NCBI GenBank assembly: GCA_001896725.1
Contig: MPPA01000010.1
Span: 62,001-126,000, forward strand
Source of the DNA: Methanococcoides sp. EBM-47
GTDB taxonomy: Archaea; Halobacteriota; Methanosarcinia; Methanosarcinales; Methanosarcinaceae
Direction: 5' to 3'
Length of the DNA stretch: 64,000 nucleotides
Below are positions 19,101-26,853 of this stretch, piece after piece. Within the stretch, counting starts at the first letter, position 1. Every line of letters starts with the position of its first letter. The notes beneath the pieces were generated by a model, which ran no database searches, was not told the origin of the DNA, and worked only from the letters and a program-made list of their open reading frames with translations. The position numbers and the translations under genes were made by a program.

Positions 19101-19428
19101 TTCCGTTCTTTTGGTAGCTTACGTTTATGCCCTGGGTAAGCATCCTGTGGAATGTCTCGTTGTTGGATATGAGTTCGGGAGAGTTCAGGCGCCGGACCTG
19201 CCTGATGGCGTCTTCCCTTGCACCTGCCGGAATGTTGGGATTTATCCGGTCCACGGCTGTGCGCAGACGTTCCAAAAGCAGCACATCCTCGAACCTTTCC
19301 CGCTCGGGAGTGTCGCTGTCCGGGGCAATGTCAGGAGCATATACATACTGGTATCCCTGATGCTCCAGAAGCTCGATGGCAAACCTTTCTATTTCGGACT
19401 CGGTGATCTTAGTTGCAGCCATGTTCAT
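16171..19428 (-). CDS. hsdR: Type I restriction enzyme R subunit
   Basis: The 1085-residue motor and nuclease subunit. The N-terminal PD-(D/E)xK nuclease residues are D147 (RPDIIL), E161 and K163 (VVIELKN). The helicase motor has Walker A GSGKS at about 345-349, the DEAH box in IADEAHRTQYG near 445, the TGTP motif near 510 and motif VI in QAIARVNR near 725. A coiled-coil C-terminal region binds the methylase core. With HsdM and HsdS it cuts unmodified DNA far from its recognition site. It is the last gene of the island on the minus strand, separated from kwaB by a RhuM remnant, so it may need its own promoter around 19430-19520. Confidence 0.95.
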   Translation of the reverse strand: MNMAATKITESEIERFAIELLEHQGYQYVYAPDIAPDSDTPERERFEDVLLLERLRTAVDRINPNIPAGAREDAIRQVRRLNSPELISNNETFHRMLTQGINVSYQKNGNDRGDLVWLIDFKDPENNEFLVTNQFTVIENNTNKRPDIILFVNGLPLVVIELKNPADENATIRSAFRQLQTYKQTIPSLFAYNGLMVISDGLEARSGSLSAGFTRFMAWKSSDGRVKASPLIGQLETLIKGMLDKTTLLDILRHFIVFERSKKEDLKTGIVTIMTVKKLASYHQYYAVNRAIVSTLRASGYVEKEKQDWDILGIQHESPESYGLPGVKKQPIGDRKGGVIWHTQGSGKSLSMVFYAGKIVLTMDNPTIVVITDRNDLDDQLFDTFAASKQLLGQEPVQAENRNHLKELLNVSSGGIVFTTIQKFQPEEGNVYPQLSDRKNIIVIADEAHRTQYGFKAKHVDVRDDKGNVTGKKIVYGFAKYTRDALPNATFLGFTGTPIEKTDVNTPAVFGNYVDIYDISQSVDDGATVKIYYESRLAKVSLSSEGKKLVTELDEELDKEDLAETQKVKTKWTQLEALIGSKARIKQIAQDIITHFGQRQEVFEGKGMIVTMSRRIAADLYEEMIRIKPQWHSDDLRKGTIKVVMTSASSDGPKISKHHTTKDQRRILAERMKDPEDELQLVIVRDMWLTGFDVPCLHTMYIDKPMKGHTLMQAIARVNRVYKDKPGSLIVDYLGIASDLKAALSFYSDSGGKGDPAVIQEEAVQLMLEKLEIVSQMFYGFTFDDYFEADTSRKLSIILEAEEHILGLENGKKRYIDAVTALSKAFSLAIPHEQAMDVKDEISFYQAVKARLVKFDSTGISKTDEEIETAIRQVIDKALVTEQVIDVFDAAGIKKPDISILSEDFLAEVMNMEHKNLALEVLKKLLNDEIRARTKRNLVQSRSLMEMLESSIVRYHNKVLTAAEVIEELINLSKEIKRMDKEPHEMGLSEFEFAFYTAIADNESAREVMQKEQLRELAVVLFEKVKQNASIDWTIKESARARLKVIVKRTLRQYGYPPDMQALATETVLKQAELIADEITMGVCS

Positions 19429-19527
19429 CCCCTTTTATGCACCAGCCTTGACCTCCAAATCCATATGTGACGTTCTCATCCTATAGCACCTGATATTCCC
19501 CAGACCCGATCCTTCCACCTGAAATGT

Positions 19528-19770
19528 TCAGAAATCCCGAACAGCTGGATACATCTGTAATTCTCCTTCCGCATATATTTTTTTAATATGCTCGCTAATC
19601 GTTGCTTTTGATCTCCCGAACAGCTCACCGATGGATTTCTGAGTCAGCCATATAGTTTCATCCTGTAATGTGACTTCCACTTTTACGTTCCCGTCATTTG
19701 AGGTGTAGAGGATGAAATCTGACGGGTTGCTGGAAAGGTAATTTTTATTCATGGGTTTCTGATTCCGCAT
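19528..19770 (-). pseudogene. Truncated RhuM-family gene
   Basis: Eighty residues matching the N-terminus of RhuM virulence-family proteins: FILYTSNDGNVKVEV, then IWLTQKSIGELFGRSKATISEHIKKIYAEGEL, a winged-helix-like DNA-binding segment. The family normally continues for over 200 more residues; here the frame ends in TGA soon after EGEL and no continuation is visible in the next 100 bp. The natural start is the second Met (residue 7). It is a remnant in the gap between kwaB and hsdR, and RhuM genes are frequent passengers in type I restriction operons. Expression of the short N-terminal DNA-binding part cannot be excluded. Confidence 0.75.
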
Positions 19771-19821
19771 GGTTGGTTGCTGGTGTGGACATGTTTACAA
19801 ATATCTCATTTATGTTTTCAA

Positions 19822-20646
19822 TTAGCTGCTATTTAGTGTCAACGTAGAATTGGCAAGTCTTTTTTCATTGCCTAGCGGAGTTGTATAGTATCTCTGCTCG
19901 ATACCGTATAATATCTTTTTTAAATGATTCTCTGTGCTGACAACAAAAGCTTCGCCGTTAACCGGAACATCTTCACAATAAGAACGAATATATTGGAAAA
20001 TCTGTCTTTCGTCATCTTCCGTGAATTGGTTTAATATATCAATTGCTATTGCTATACGTTTTCGATTAGCTGTTTTCACATTGTCACTAGTAAATGTTCC
20101 AGCCAGAGAAATAAAATTGTAATTAAAAAAAGCATCTACTTCAGCTTGAGTAGCTTCCCGGTAAAGTTCCTCAATACCTCCGAACATTGATTTGATTCTG
20201 GCAATATTCTTAAAATAAAGAATATCGTCGTTTATATTATAAGCCGCATCGACATAACTATTGAGAATAATGATTGATTTATTAATTTCAAGTCTCGGTG
20301 CGCCTGAAATATCTAACAATTTTTTATTCAATAATCGAGTTGAAGACATTTTCTGAAACAGAAAAAAATCTCCTTGTTTACTGCATAAATAATTAATTTT
20401 AGAGTATTGTTGTCTGGTTATTTGGTTATAACGAGTGCTATCAAATGGCATCCCAATCAAATCATTCTCATAATTACGGCTTAAAAAATTGTCCAACTTA
20501 TACCATTCATCATCTTCAAGCGTATACGATGTTGTGTATGTATGAGTATCTGATAAGTCAGGTAAATCAAATAAATCTCTTTCATCAGACATGACTTTCA
20601 AGATTGTACCATTTCTACCGATTATTTTTGCTAATAAATGGTTCAT
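19822..20646 (-). CDS. kwaB: Kiwa anti-phage protein KwaB-like (DUF4868)
   Basis: A 274-residue soluble protein resembling DUF4868, the KwaB component of the Kiwa defence system. The supporting blocks are the IDLPDLSD-type early region, the central IIILNSYVDAAYNINDDILYFKNIARIKSMF and the C-terminal GEAFVVSTENHLKKILYGIEQRYY. Its ATG overlaps the kwaA stop by 4 nt, the standard kwaA-kwaB order. In Kiwa, membrane KwaA senses phage infection and KwaB binds DNA and blocks phage replication or late transcription. Base composition is lower in G+C than the hsd genes, suggesting separate acquisition. The call rests on remembered family patterns plus the pair arrangement. Confidence 0.78.
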   Translation of the reverse strand: MNHLLAKIIGRNGTILKVMSDERDLFDLPDLSDTHTYTTSYTLEDDEWYKLDNFLSRNYENDLIGMPFDSTRYNQITRQQYSKINYLCSKQGDFFLFQKMSSTRLLNKKLLDISGAPRLEINKSIIILNSYVDAAYNINDDILYFKNIARIKSMFGGIEELYREATQAEVDAFFNYNFISLAGTFTSDNVKTANRKRIAIAIDILNQFTEDDERQIFQYIRSYCEDVPVNGEAFVVSTENHLKKILYGIEQRYYTTPLGNEKRLANSTLTLNSS

Positions 20647-21194
20647 AGTACCTGCCTTCCCATATCCATAAATGTATAATTATTGATACGCTTTAAATTC
20701 TCAAATTCCGCATTTTTTGGCTCTTTAAGTTGTTTTTTTGTTATTACTAATATTTTAGTATTGTTATTAGTTTTTATATAATAAAAATTAAATCCAATCA
20801 GTAAAAAGATGGGATTAAAATACGATATTCTGGAATGATAAATAAAAATGCAGATTATTCCAAAAACATAAAGAAATACTTCTATGTTCGGTGCACTCAA
20901 AGCGACAAAAAAATAACCTAAATAACTCGGCAAGAATGCATCATTGGCAGGTTCAATGACAGATATTGACAACTTATCTATTGTATCTGTGTCTAAGAAG
21001 TTAGTACGATAAATGCTTTCCCGTGTAAGTAGATAAATAAATCCAAAATACAATAGGTAAGAAATTAAGGCTGGCAAATTTGAAAGGTAAGGATGCAACG
21101 GGTTTAGGACAACCTCTTCTTTAATGAGAAATACCAGCAAAGAAAGTAATAATGAGTTTAGTGTCAAGAAAAGTTTGAAAAGATGTACTATCAC
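20643..21194 (-). CDS. kwaA: Kiwa anti-phage membrane protein KwaA-like
   Basis: A 183-residue protein with four likely membrane helices (about residues 5-24, 38-57, 88-106 and 108-128), followed by a short cytoplasmic tail. The tail carries the motif NPIFLLIGFNFYYIKT and then ILVITKKQL, which matches my recollection of KwaA. It starts at GTG, whose G is the last base of the hsdS TAG stop (a 1-nt overlap), and ends by overlapping kwaB by 4 nt. That tight coupling means the Kiwa pair is translated as part of the type I operon. Confidence 0.75.
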   Translation of the reverse strand: MIVHLFKLFLTLNSLLLSLLVFLIKEEVVLNPLHPYLSNLPALISYLLYFGFIYLLTRESIYRTNFLDTDTIDKLSISVIEPANDAFLPSYLGYFFVALSAPNIEVFLYVFGIICIFIYHSRISYFNPIFLLIGFNFYYIKTNNNTKILVITKKQLKEPKNAEFENLKRINNYTFMDMGRQVL

Positions 21195-22342
21195 TATCCC
21201 ACATCCTCACATTCCACCCTCACTTCCCCACTCATCAATTTGGGCAGCAGCATATCCCGCATTTTTTCGAGGGTGCAGATTTGTTTATTATTTATAATCA
21301 GTTTTTCCATGAGAGGAGCCATTGATTTTGTCATTTCTTTCAGTTCATTATTTGATGGAACTAGAACCATTGCCACATCTAAATCTCCTCTTTTGATGTG
21401 CCCCATAGTAGTGGCATGGCTTAGTGAAATAGAAACAAATTCTTCTAAATGATATTTACACCATTGATAGTAAAACCATTTTGGATAATCCTCTGAAGTA
21501 ACTTTGAATAGATGTTGATTCAAAATACACTTTTCACCATCCCATATTTTAACCATTAATGAAGCCGACCAAGAAAAAATAACATCTCCATTTTCTACGA
21601 GATATTCGGGTTTGACTTTTGTTGTAGCATAGTCAGAGTCTTGTGAAATACCATTACGCAGCTCTTTGATTTTCAAGACAGGTAATTTATTTATTTCATT
21701 TAGAGGTGGATATTTTTGACAAGCCAATCCATTTAAAAAATCAGCTATACTTGATAACGACTTTTCTTCCCACTCCTCATCCGCCTCCTCCACGAACCAC
21801 TGCCTGAACAGGGTTTCCGCCATCGCTTCTAGGGTCTTGTTCTGGCGGTGGAGCAGGTCGATCTTGTCGTCGAGGCTGGAAAGCACAGAGGCGATGGCGC
21901 GCTGTTCTTCGATATCTGATGGAACAAGCCATTTTGTATTTTTCATGAAACTCCAGTCAGCCCTTGGCATTTTTGTGCCAGAGGAACTAGAATAAGCCAA
22001 ATTAATAAATTCTGGATTTGCAAACAAATAAAATAAAAATGTTAAATCAGTCCCATTACGAGCACCTATAACCCAAATATCTGTAGAACAGATTCCACTA
22101 AATCGAGGTAGTACAACTTTTCGAAAATAAGGGCGCAATTTTCCGAAAAGAAAGTTGTTTTCACGGAAACGATACTTGTTACTTGTAACAATATCAGAAT
22201 GACCAATTCCATTTAGTCTTAATTTGCCTTCTTCAATGTGTTCCAAACCAATATATGGACATTTTTCATCACCAACTTTCCAACTTTCTTTATAAACAAT
22301 TGCTAACTTTAAAAGAGATTTTTCCTTCCACTCCCCCGTCAC
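21194..22342 (-). CDS. hsdS: Type I restriction-modification specificity subunit
   Basis: A 382-residue HsdS with two target-recognition domains. The first spans about residues 1-130; the conserved coiled-coil spacer follows (EEQRAIASVLSSLDDKIDLL, then a FRQWFVE segment). The second TRD spans about 195-340, and the closing coiled coil is near 345-375 (MRDMLLPKLMSGEVRV). The protein sets the bipartite DNA sequence recognised by the complex. Its ATG overlaps the stop of the preceding ORF6N-like fragment by 4 nt and its stop overlaps kwaA by 1 nt. It has normal length for the family and no visible frameshift. Confidence 0.93.
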   Translation of the reverse strand: MTGEWKEKSLLKLAIVYKESWKVGDEKCPYIGLEHIEEGKLRLNGIGHSDIVTSNKYRFRENNFLFGKLRPYFRKVVLPRFSGICSTDIWVIGARNGTDLTFLFYLFANPEFINLAYSSSSGTKMPRADWSFMKNTKWLVPSDIEEQRAIASVLSSLDDKIDLLHRQNKTLEAMAETLFRQWFVEEADEEWEEKSLSSIADFLNGLACQKYPPLNEINKLPVLKIKELRNGISQDSDYATTKVKPEYLVENGDVIFSWSASLMVKIWDGEKCILNQHLFKVTSEDYPKWFYYQWCKYHLEEFVSISLSHATTMGHIKRGDLDVAMVLVPSNNELKEMTKSMAPLMEKLIINNKQICTLEKMRDMLLPKLMSGEVRVECEDVG

Positions 22343-22611
22343 TTCATCCCCTCCGGCCTTATGAGCATCGCAGCCGCGCTGAAATCAATTTTTGAGAAGG
22401 TCAGGAATCCTTTTTGAAAAATGTGTTCTGTGGTCACATTCTGCGACCTTGGATAATCGAATTCCCCTGCAGAATCTAAGGCCACAATTTGTGACCTTAA
22501 ACGCCCATATTCCCCAGCGGTCAGTTGAAAACAGAACTGCTCCAGGAATTCATCATTAATTTCGCTTCCACTCATATCAGCTTCAACCTCTGGACCATTG
22601 ATGATCTGCAC
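22339..22611 (-). CDS. ORF6N-like fragment immediately upstream of hsdS
   Basis: A 90-residue GTG-started frame whose core, FLEQFCFQLTAGEYGRLRSQ, resembles the end of the ORF6N DNA-binding domain found in phage and restriction-linked proteins. The usual continuation (a Y-A-F-T-E-Q type block) is missing, and the rest looks unrelated. The stop overlaps the hsdS ATG by 4 nt. The segment contains imperfect inverted repeats such as AAGGTCACAA facing TTGTGGCCTT. It may be a decayed ORF6N gene whose coding frame survives because of translational coupling, or a shortened regulator. Confidence 0.5.
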   Translation of the reverse strand: MQIINGPEVEADMSGSEINDEFLEQFCFQLTAGEYGRLRSQIVALDSAGEFDYPRSQNVTTEHIFQKGFLTFSKIDFSAAAMLIRPEGMK

Positions 22612-22627
22612 AATTAGATCTATTCAT

Positions 22628-22735
22628 TGTGCATACGAGGTCCGGTCTGCACAACACCTGTGCATTCAAACCAGGGTGTGCACATAAGTCCTGCATATTT
22701 GTGCACTCTTCGCATATATGCACAGAACCTGTGCA
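22628..22735. repeat. Cluster of eight TGTGCA/TGCACA hexamers
   Basis: TGTGCA or its complement TGCACA starts at 22628, 22648, 22659, 22677, 22679 (overlapping, TGTGCACA), 22700, 22719 and 22730, on both orientations within 108 bp. About 0.05 would be expected by chance. They lie between fic and the ORF6N-like fragment. They could be binding sites for a regulator of the downstream hsdS-kwaAB part of the operon or a degenerate expanded repeat. Confidence 0.7.
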
Positions 22736-22781
22736 TTCTTTCCGGCAAACGCTCATCTTCTCTTTTACCCATATACATTTG

Positions 22782-23858
22782 TCATTTCCTAAATATTTCA
22801 TACAGCCCCTTATTTTTGAAGATAAACTCATTCCCTACCTTCTCCTTTTCAAGTATACCGATATTCACCAGTTGGTTCAGGTATTTGCTTGCGGTGTTTC
22901 TAGATGCAATCCCCCTTTCAACAAGGAAGGCATATTTGCAATACACCTGCATGAACAAGATCTCAAGCAATTCAAAGCTGTAAATATCAGGAACTTCATC
23001 CTGCATCTTTTCTTTCGTATCATTGAACAAACCAATAATGGTCAATACTTTATCAAGGGTGTATTTTGAAGTCTCTTCTATAGCTGTAAGCATAAAGAGA
23101 ATCCATCCTTCCCAGTTGTTGTTTTTGGTAACGTCCAGTAAAAGCCTGTAATAATCATTCTTCTTTTCATTGATATATTTCGACAGGTACAGAACAGGAT
23201 CATCCAGCAGATCATATACAGAGAGGAGTAACACATTAATTACCCTCCCTGTTCTCCCATTACCGTCCTTGAACGGATGTATAGCTTCAAACTGATAGTG
23301 CAGGATTGCCATTTTAATAAGCGGGTCGATATGATCCGATTTAGGGGTGGCGACCAATACCCAATTATTTAGTTTGTCTAAAATCACATCCCTGCAGCAC
23401 GGAGGTGTGTAAATGCTCCTGTACTCATTTCCGATATAAACGGGAAAATCACGTATGCCGTCATTTTCTTCCTTTATATTCCTGTAAATAAGCTCCATAA
23501 GTTCGACAGAAATCGCATTTCCGGATTTTATAACCCTAAATCCGTCTACCAGTGCCTTCCCATATCTCAAAACCTCTTTTGTATGCGGGTCCGCCGTTGA
23601 ATTGAGAGTGAAGGCTTTGAACAGTTTGTCATTGGTTGTGAAAACATTCTCTATGGATGAACTGTCCTTCGCCTCCTGTAAACTCAAAGTATTAATGAAT
23701 ATCTCAGGATTCGGGATCGCTGAGAGCCTGCCCTTCAGTTCCGCCAATGCCCTGTTTGCTTTGTTGGCCTGTTCATAAACACTTAACAGATGCCAGTACT
23801 TCTCGTCAGGTAATATCTCCGGCAACTCATTATATGGCTCATCCGGGTTAAATTCCAT
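22782..23858 (-). CDS. Fic family AMP-transferase with N-terminal inhibitory motif
   Basis: A 358-residue class II Fic protein. The catalytic motif [12 protein letters not shown] is intact near residue 200. An N-terminal autoinhibitory motif, SSSIEN, fits the (S/T)xxxE(G/N) pattern near residue 70. A C-terminal winged-helix-like segment ([20 protein letters not shown]) is present. Fic enzymes usually transfer AMP from ATP to a target protein's hydroxyl group. The ATG lies inside the hsdM end (11-nt overlap), so it is translated with the methylase. Fic genes are known passengers in type I systems, but the target here is unknown. Confidence 0.93.
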   Translation of the reverse strand: MEFNPDEPYNELPEILPDEKYWHLLSVYEQANKANRALAELKGRLSAIPNPEIFINTLSLQEAKDSSSIENVFTTNDKLFKAFTLNSTADPHTKEVLRYGKALVDGFRVIKSGNAISVELMELIYRNIKEENDGIRDFPVYIGNEYRSIYTPPCCRDVILDKLNNWVLVATPKSDHIDPLIKMAILHYQFEAIHPFKDGNGRTGRVINVLLLSVYDLLDDPVLYLSKYINEKKNDYYRLLLDVTKNNNWEGWILFMLTAIEETSKYTLDKVLTIIGLFNDTKEKMQDEVPDIYSFELLEILFMQVYCKYAFLVERGIASRNTASKYLNQLVNIGILEKEKVGNEFIFKNKGLYEIFRK

Positions 23859-25380
23859 TTTCCCTCTCCATTTTAATTTTCGATAAGTTCTCGGCGATCA
23901 GCAGGTTCAGCCTCTCTTCCTCTTTCAGCTGCTCCTCGAACTCGGCCTTCAGGGCAGTGAAGCGCTCATTGAAATCAAAATCATCCTCATCGTCCGGCAG
24001 TCCCACATAGCGTCCGGGCGTCAGCACATAATCCAGTTCACGCACACGTGCGATAGATGCGGAATTACAGAATCCCTTCACGTCCTCGTAATTACCTTCC
24101 GGGTTACGCCAGTTATGGTAGGTGCCCGCGATCTTCTGTATGTCCTCAGATGAGAACTCGCGGGTCCTGCGGTTTATCAGATGTCCCATGTTCCGTGCAT
24201 CGATGAACAGGATCTCATCCGTCCTGTTCCTGTACTTGCCATTGGCCTTGTCCCTGCTCAGGAACCAGAGGCTTGCCGGGATCTGGGTGTTCAGGAACAG
24301 CTTTGGCGGAAGGTTCACTATACAATCTACCAGATGCGCTTCCACGAGCTCTTTTCGTATATCCCCCTCACCAGATGACCTGGATGTCAGGGACCCCTTG
24401 GCCAGGACAAAACCGGCCTGACCGCTCGGACCCAGATGATAGATAAAATGCTGTATCCAAGCATAGTTAGCATTCCCGGCCGGCGGAACACCATACTTCC
24501 ACCTGCCATCCTTACGCAGCAGATCACCGCTCCAGTCGCTGTCATTGAACGGCGGATTGGCTATGACATAATCCGCCTTCAGGTCTTTATGAGCATCATT
24601 GAGGAAAGAACCTTCACTGTTCCATTTTACCTGGGAACTGTCAATACTTCTGATGGCAAGGTTCATCTTCGCCAGCCGCCATGTTGTCTGATTGCTCTCC
24701 TGCCCATAGATCGATATATCATTTATTTTTCCCTGGTGATCAGCAACGAACTTCTCCGACTGCACGAACATGCCACCGGAACCGCAGCACGGGTCAAATA
24801 CCCGGCCATTGTAAGGCTCCAGCATCTCTACCAGCAACTCAACAACACTTCTCGGAGTGTAGAACTGTCCACCCTTTTTTCCTTCAGCAAGGGCAAATTC
24901 ACCAAGGAAATACTCAAAAACATGACCCAGAACATCAGCACTTCTGTTCTTGGCTTCCCCAAGAGCGATATTGCTTACCAGATCGATCAGACCGCCAAGA
25001 CTTGCAGGGTCAAGATTACCCCGGGCATATACCTTGGGTAAAACCCCTTTAAGTAAAGGATTCTCCTTTTCGATGGCATCCATGGCATTATCAACAGTTT
25101 TGCCAATCTCAGGTTTTCTGGCCGATGCCTGCAAATATGACCAGCGGGCAGCCGCAGGTACAAAAAAGACATTCTCCGCTTTGTACTCATCCCTGTCCTC
25201 AGGGTCCGCACCGGCATATTCTCCTTCTCCCAGTTTAAGTTTTTCATACAGTTCATCAAAGGCATCTGAAATGTATCTCAGAAATATCAAACCCAGAACT
25301 ATATGTTTATACTCAGCAGCATCAATGTTTTTCCGAAGCTTGTCTGCGGCTTTCCATAATTGCTTCTCAATATCACTCAT
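23848..25380 (-). CDS. hsdM: Type I DNA methyltransferase subunit
   Basis: A 510-residue N6-adenine methylase. The HsdM N-terminal helical domain ([20 protein letters not shown]) precedes [18 protein letters not shown] near 175. The AdoMet motif is [12 protein letters not shown] near 200, and the catalytic NPPF motif lies near 280. With HsdS it forms the M2S modification complex. The frame opens at TTG 25386, but the ATG at 25380 with GGAAGG 8 nt upstream is the better start. It is the first gene of the minus-strand island and 220 bp downstream of tRNA-Leu, so the promoter probably lies at 25390-25600. Confidence 0.95.
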   Translation of the reverse strand: MSDIEKQLWKAADKLRKNIDAAEYKHIVLGLIFLRYISDAFDELYEKLKLGEGEYAGADPEDRDEYKAENVFFVPAAARWSYLQASARKPEIGKTVDNAMDAIEKENPLLKGVLPKVYARGNLDPASLGGLIDLVSNIALGEAKNRSADVLGHVFEYFLGEFALAEGKKGGQFYTPRSVVELLVEMLEPYNGRVFDPCCGSGGMFVQSEKFVADHQGKINDISIYGQESNQTTWRLAKMNLAIRSIDSSQVKWNSEGSFLNDAHKDLKADYVIANPPFNDSDWSGDLLRKDGRWKYGVPPAGNANYAWIQHFIYHLGPSGQAGFVLAKGSLTSRSSGEGDIRKELVEAHLVDCIVNLPPKLFLNTQIPASLWFLSRDKANGKYRNRTDEILFIDARNMGHLINRRTREFSSEDIQKIAGTYHNWRNPEGNYEDVKGFCNSASIARVRELDYVLTPGRYVGLPDDEDDFDFNERFTALKAEFEEQLKEEERLNLLIAENLSKIKMERENGI

Positions 25381-25602
25381 GATCAATGCCTTCCATTATT
25401 CAGATCGTAATCAGTTTAATGAAGTTATAAGAACCATTATATTAGCCTTGAAAAATTCAGACGCTTTTAACCCAACAAGTTCTCTACAGAATAGGATATA
25501 GATGTTAATATAAAGTATTTACTAAAATTTATCTGCTAAAATCATAATTTGGGTCTAAAAATGAGAATTATCAATTAATATGACATTATTGCAAAAACCA
25601 CA

Positions 25603-25686
25603 TGCGAGGGATGGGATTCGAACCCACGAAATCCTTCGATACCAGATCTTAAGTCTGGCGCCTTTGACCAGCTGGGCAACCCTCGC
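25603..25686 (-). tRNA. tRNA-Leu (UAA)
   Basis: A class II tRNA on the minus strand. The acceptor stem pairs GCGAGGG (25680-25686) with CCCTCGC (25604-25610), with discriminator A at 25603 and no encoded CCA. The anticodon stem CCAGA/TCTGG holds loop CTTAAGA, giving UAA. A long variable arm and the T arm with TTCGAAT complete it. Its 3' end faces the defence island, a typical orientation for an integration target. Confidence 0.95.
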
Positions 25687-25770
25687 ATGAAGAACAGGAT
25701 TGTATCGGATTTGTTCCGGTAAATCATCTCATAATTAAAGTTAAGTTACTTAAGCCTTATTCTTCTACTT

Positions 25771-26529
25771 ATGAAACTCACGTTCTTAGGCACAGGCACA
25801 GGTATCCCGCAGGCAAGGGCACAGTCGGGACTGATCATGGAGGCAGAGGCGAACGGCAGGAAAAAACCCTTGCTCTTTGACTGCGGTTGTGGGGTGCTGC
25901 AACGGATATATGAGAGCGGTTATGATCATCGGAACATAGATACCATTTTTCTGACACATCTGCACCTGGACCATGTGTCCGATGTGCTGGGGCTTATCAA
26001 GGCCAACTGGCTGGTAGGGCTTGCACAGGCGCATATCTACGGTCCTGCAGGCACAGTGGAATGGTTCAATAAGCTCATGACACTTTACCCATATCTTAAA
26101 GACAAGCTACAGGTTCAGATAACCGAGCTTACAGGCGGAACTGTGCTAAGCGTAGCGGACTGTACCATAAGCACCGCACACGGATGCCATAGTGTAACTA
26201 CTATTGGTTACAAGGTGGAGCGGGCAGGCCGGGTCGCTGTGTACACTGGTGACACAGAACCCTGTGACAGCCTTACAGAGCTCGCTCAGGGAGCACATGT
26301 CCTGGTATACGAATGCTCCTTTCCCCTGGGATACGAAGTGGATAATCACACCACCCCTGACATGCTCGCAGCCCATATCTCACAGCATTCCCTGCACGTG
26401 GACAGGCTTTACCTGACCCATCTGTACCCGCACATGCGGGGACACGAGCAGGAATCCATAGACCACATCCGCACCGTCTTCCCAGGAGAAGTGCATATTG
26501 CAGAAGACCTGATGCAGGTAGATGTATAA
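25771..26529 (+). CDS. Metallo-beta-lactamase fold hydrolase, RNase Z-like
   Basis: A 252-residue MBL-fold protein. It has the metal motif HLHLDH near residue 62, a second histidine in HGCHS near 137, an aspartate in YTGDTEP near 160 and the final histidine in YLTHLYPH near 214. The GTGTGIPQ N-terminus is typical of the ElaC/RNase Z and arylsulfatase-like branch. It lacks the long flexible arm of canonical RNase Z, so tRNA 3' processing is uncertain; phosphodiesterase activity is equally possible. It is a single gene divergent from tRNA-Leu. Confidence 0.8.
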   Translation: MKLTFLGTGTGIPQARAQSGLIMEAEANGRKKPLLFDCGCGVLQRIYESGYDHRNIDTIFLTHLHLDHVSDVLGLIKANWLVGLAQAHIYGPAGTVEWFNKLMTLYPYLKDKLQVQITELTGGTVLSVADCTISTAHGCHSVTTIGYKVERAGRVAVYTGDTEPCDSLTELAQGAHVLVYECSFPLGYEVDNHTTPDMLAAHISQHSLHVDRLYLTHLYPHMRGHEQESIDHIRTVFPGEVHIAEDLMQVDV

Positions 26530-26853
26530 AAAATGTAATCAAAGTCTGTGACATGTTTGGAACGGTTCGTTCACATATATGAGGTCCCTTCAGTGTCCCT
26601 ATCTGAGAACTTCACATATTGCTTCTTATATCTGACCTTTCCCGAATGCCAGGAAATATTGAAAATAACTATATTGAAAATAATTAGTATCTCTATATTA
26701 ATTGATAATGTGTGGTGTGCAGTTCAAAAAAGGACAGAGAACAATTGAACAAAAAAACTGAACATCTGCGGAACGTATAAAGAATAAAAAGTAGAAAATT
26801 AAAGCAAAAGAAGTGAATGAACTGTGATCAAAAAAGATTACATCAGATCATGT
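26530..26853. other. Gene-free interval
   Basis: About 320 bp between two convergent genes. It is AT-rich and contains a short direct repeat of TATTGAAAATAA near 26657-26682. I see no credible gene or RNA. Confidence 0.4.

Noticed and set aside
18877-19470. 197-residue plus-strand ORF
   Set aside because: Antisense to the 5' half of hsdR; a shadow frame.
22583-22831. 82-residue Cys-rich ORF on the minus strand
   Set aside because: It overlaps fic, and its Cys residues come from reading the TGTGCA/TGCACA repeats; no family pattern.
24436-25041. 201-residue plus-strand ORF
   Set aside because: Entirely antisense to hsdM, which has all expected motifs.
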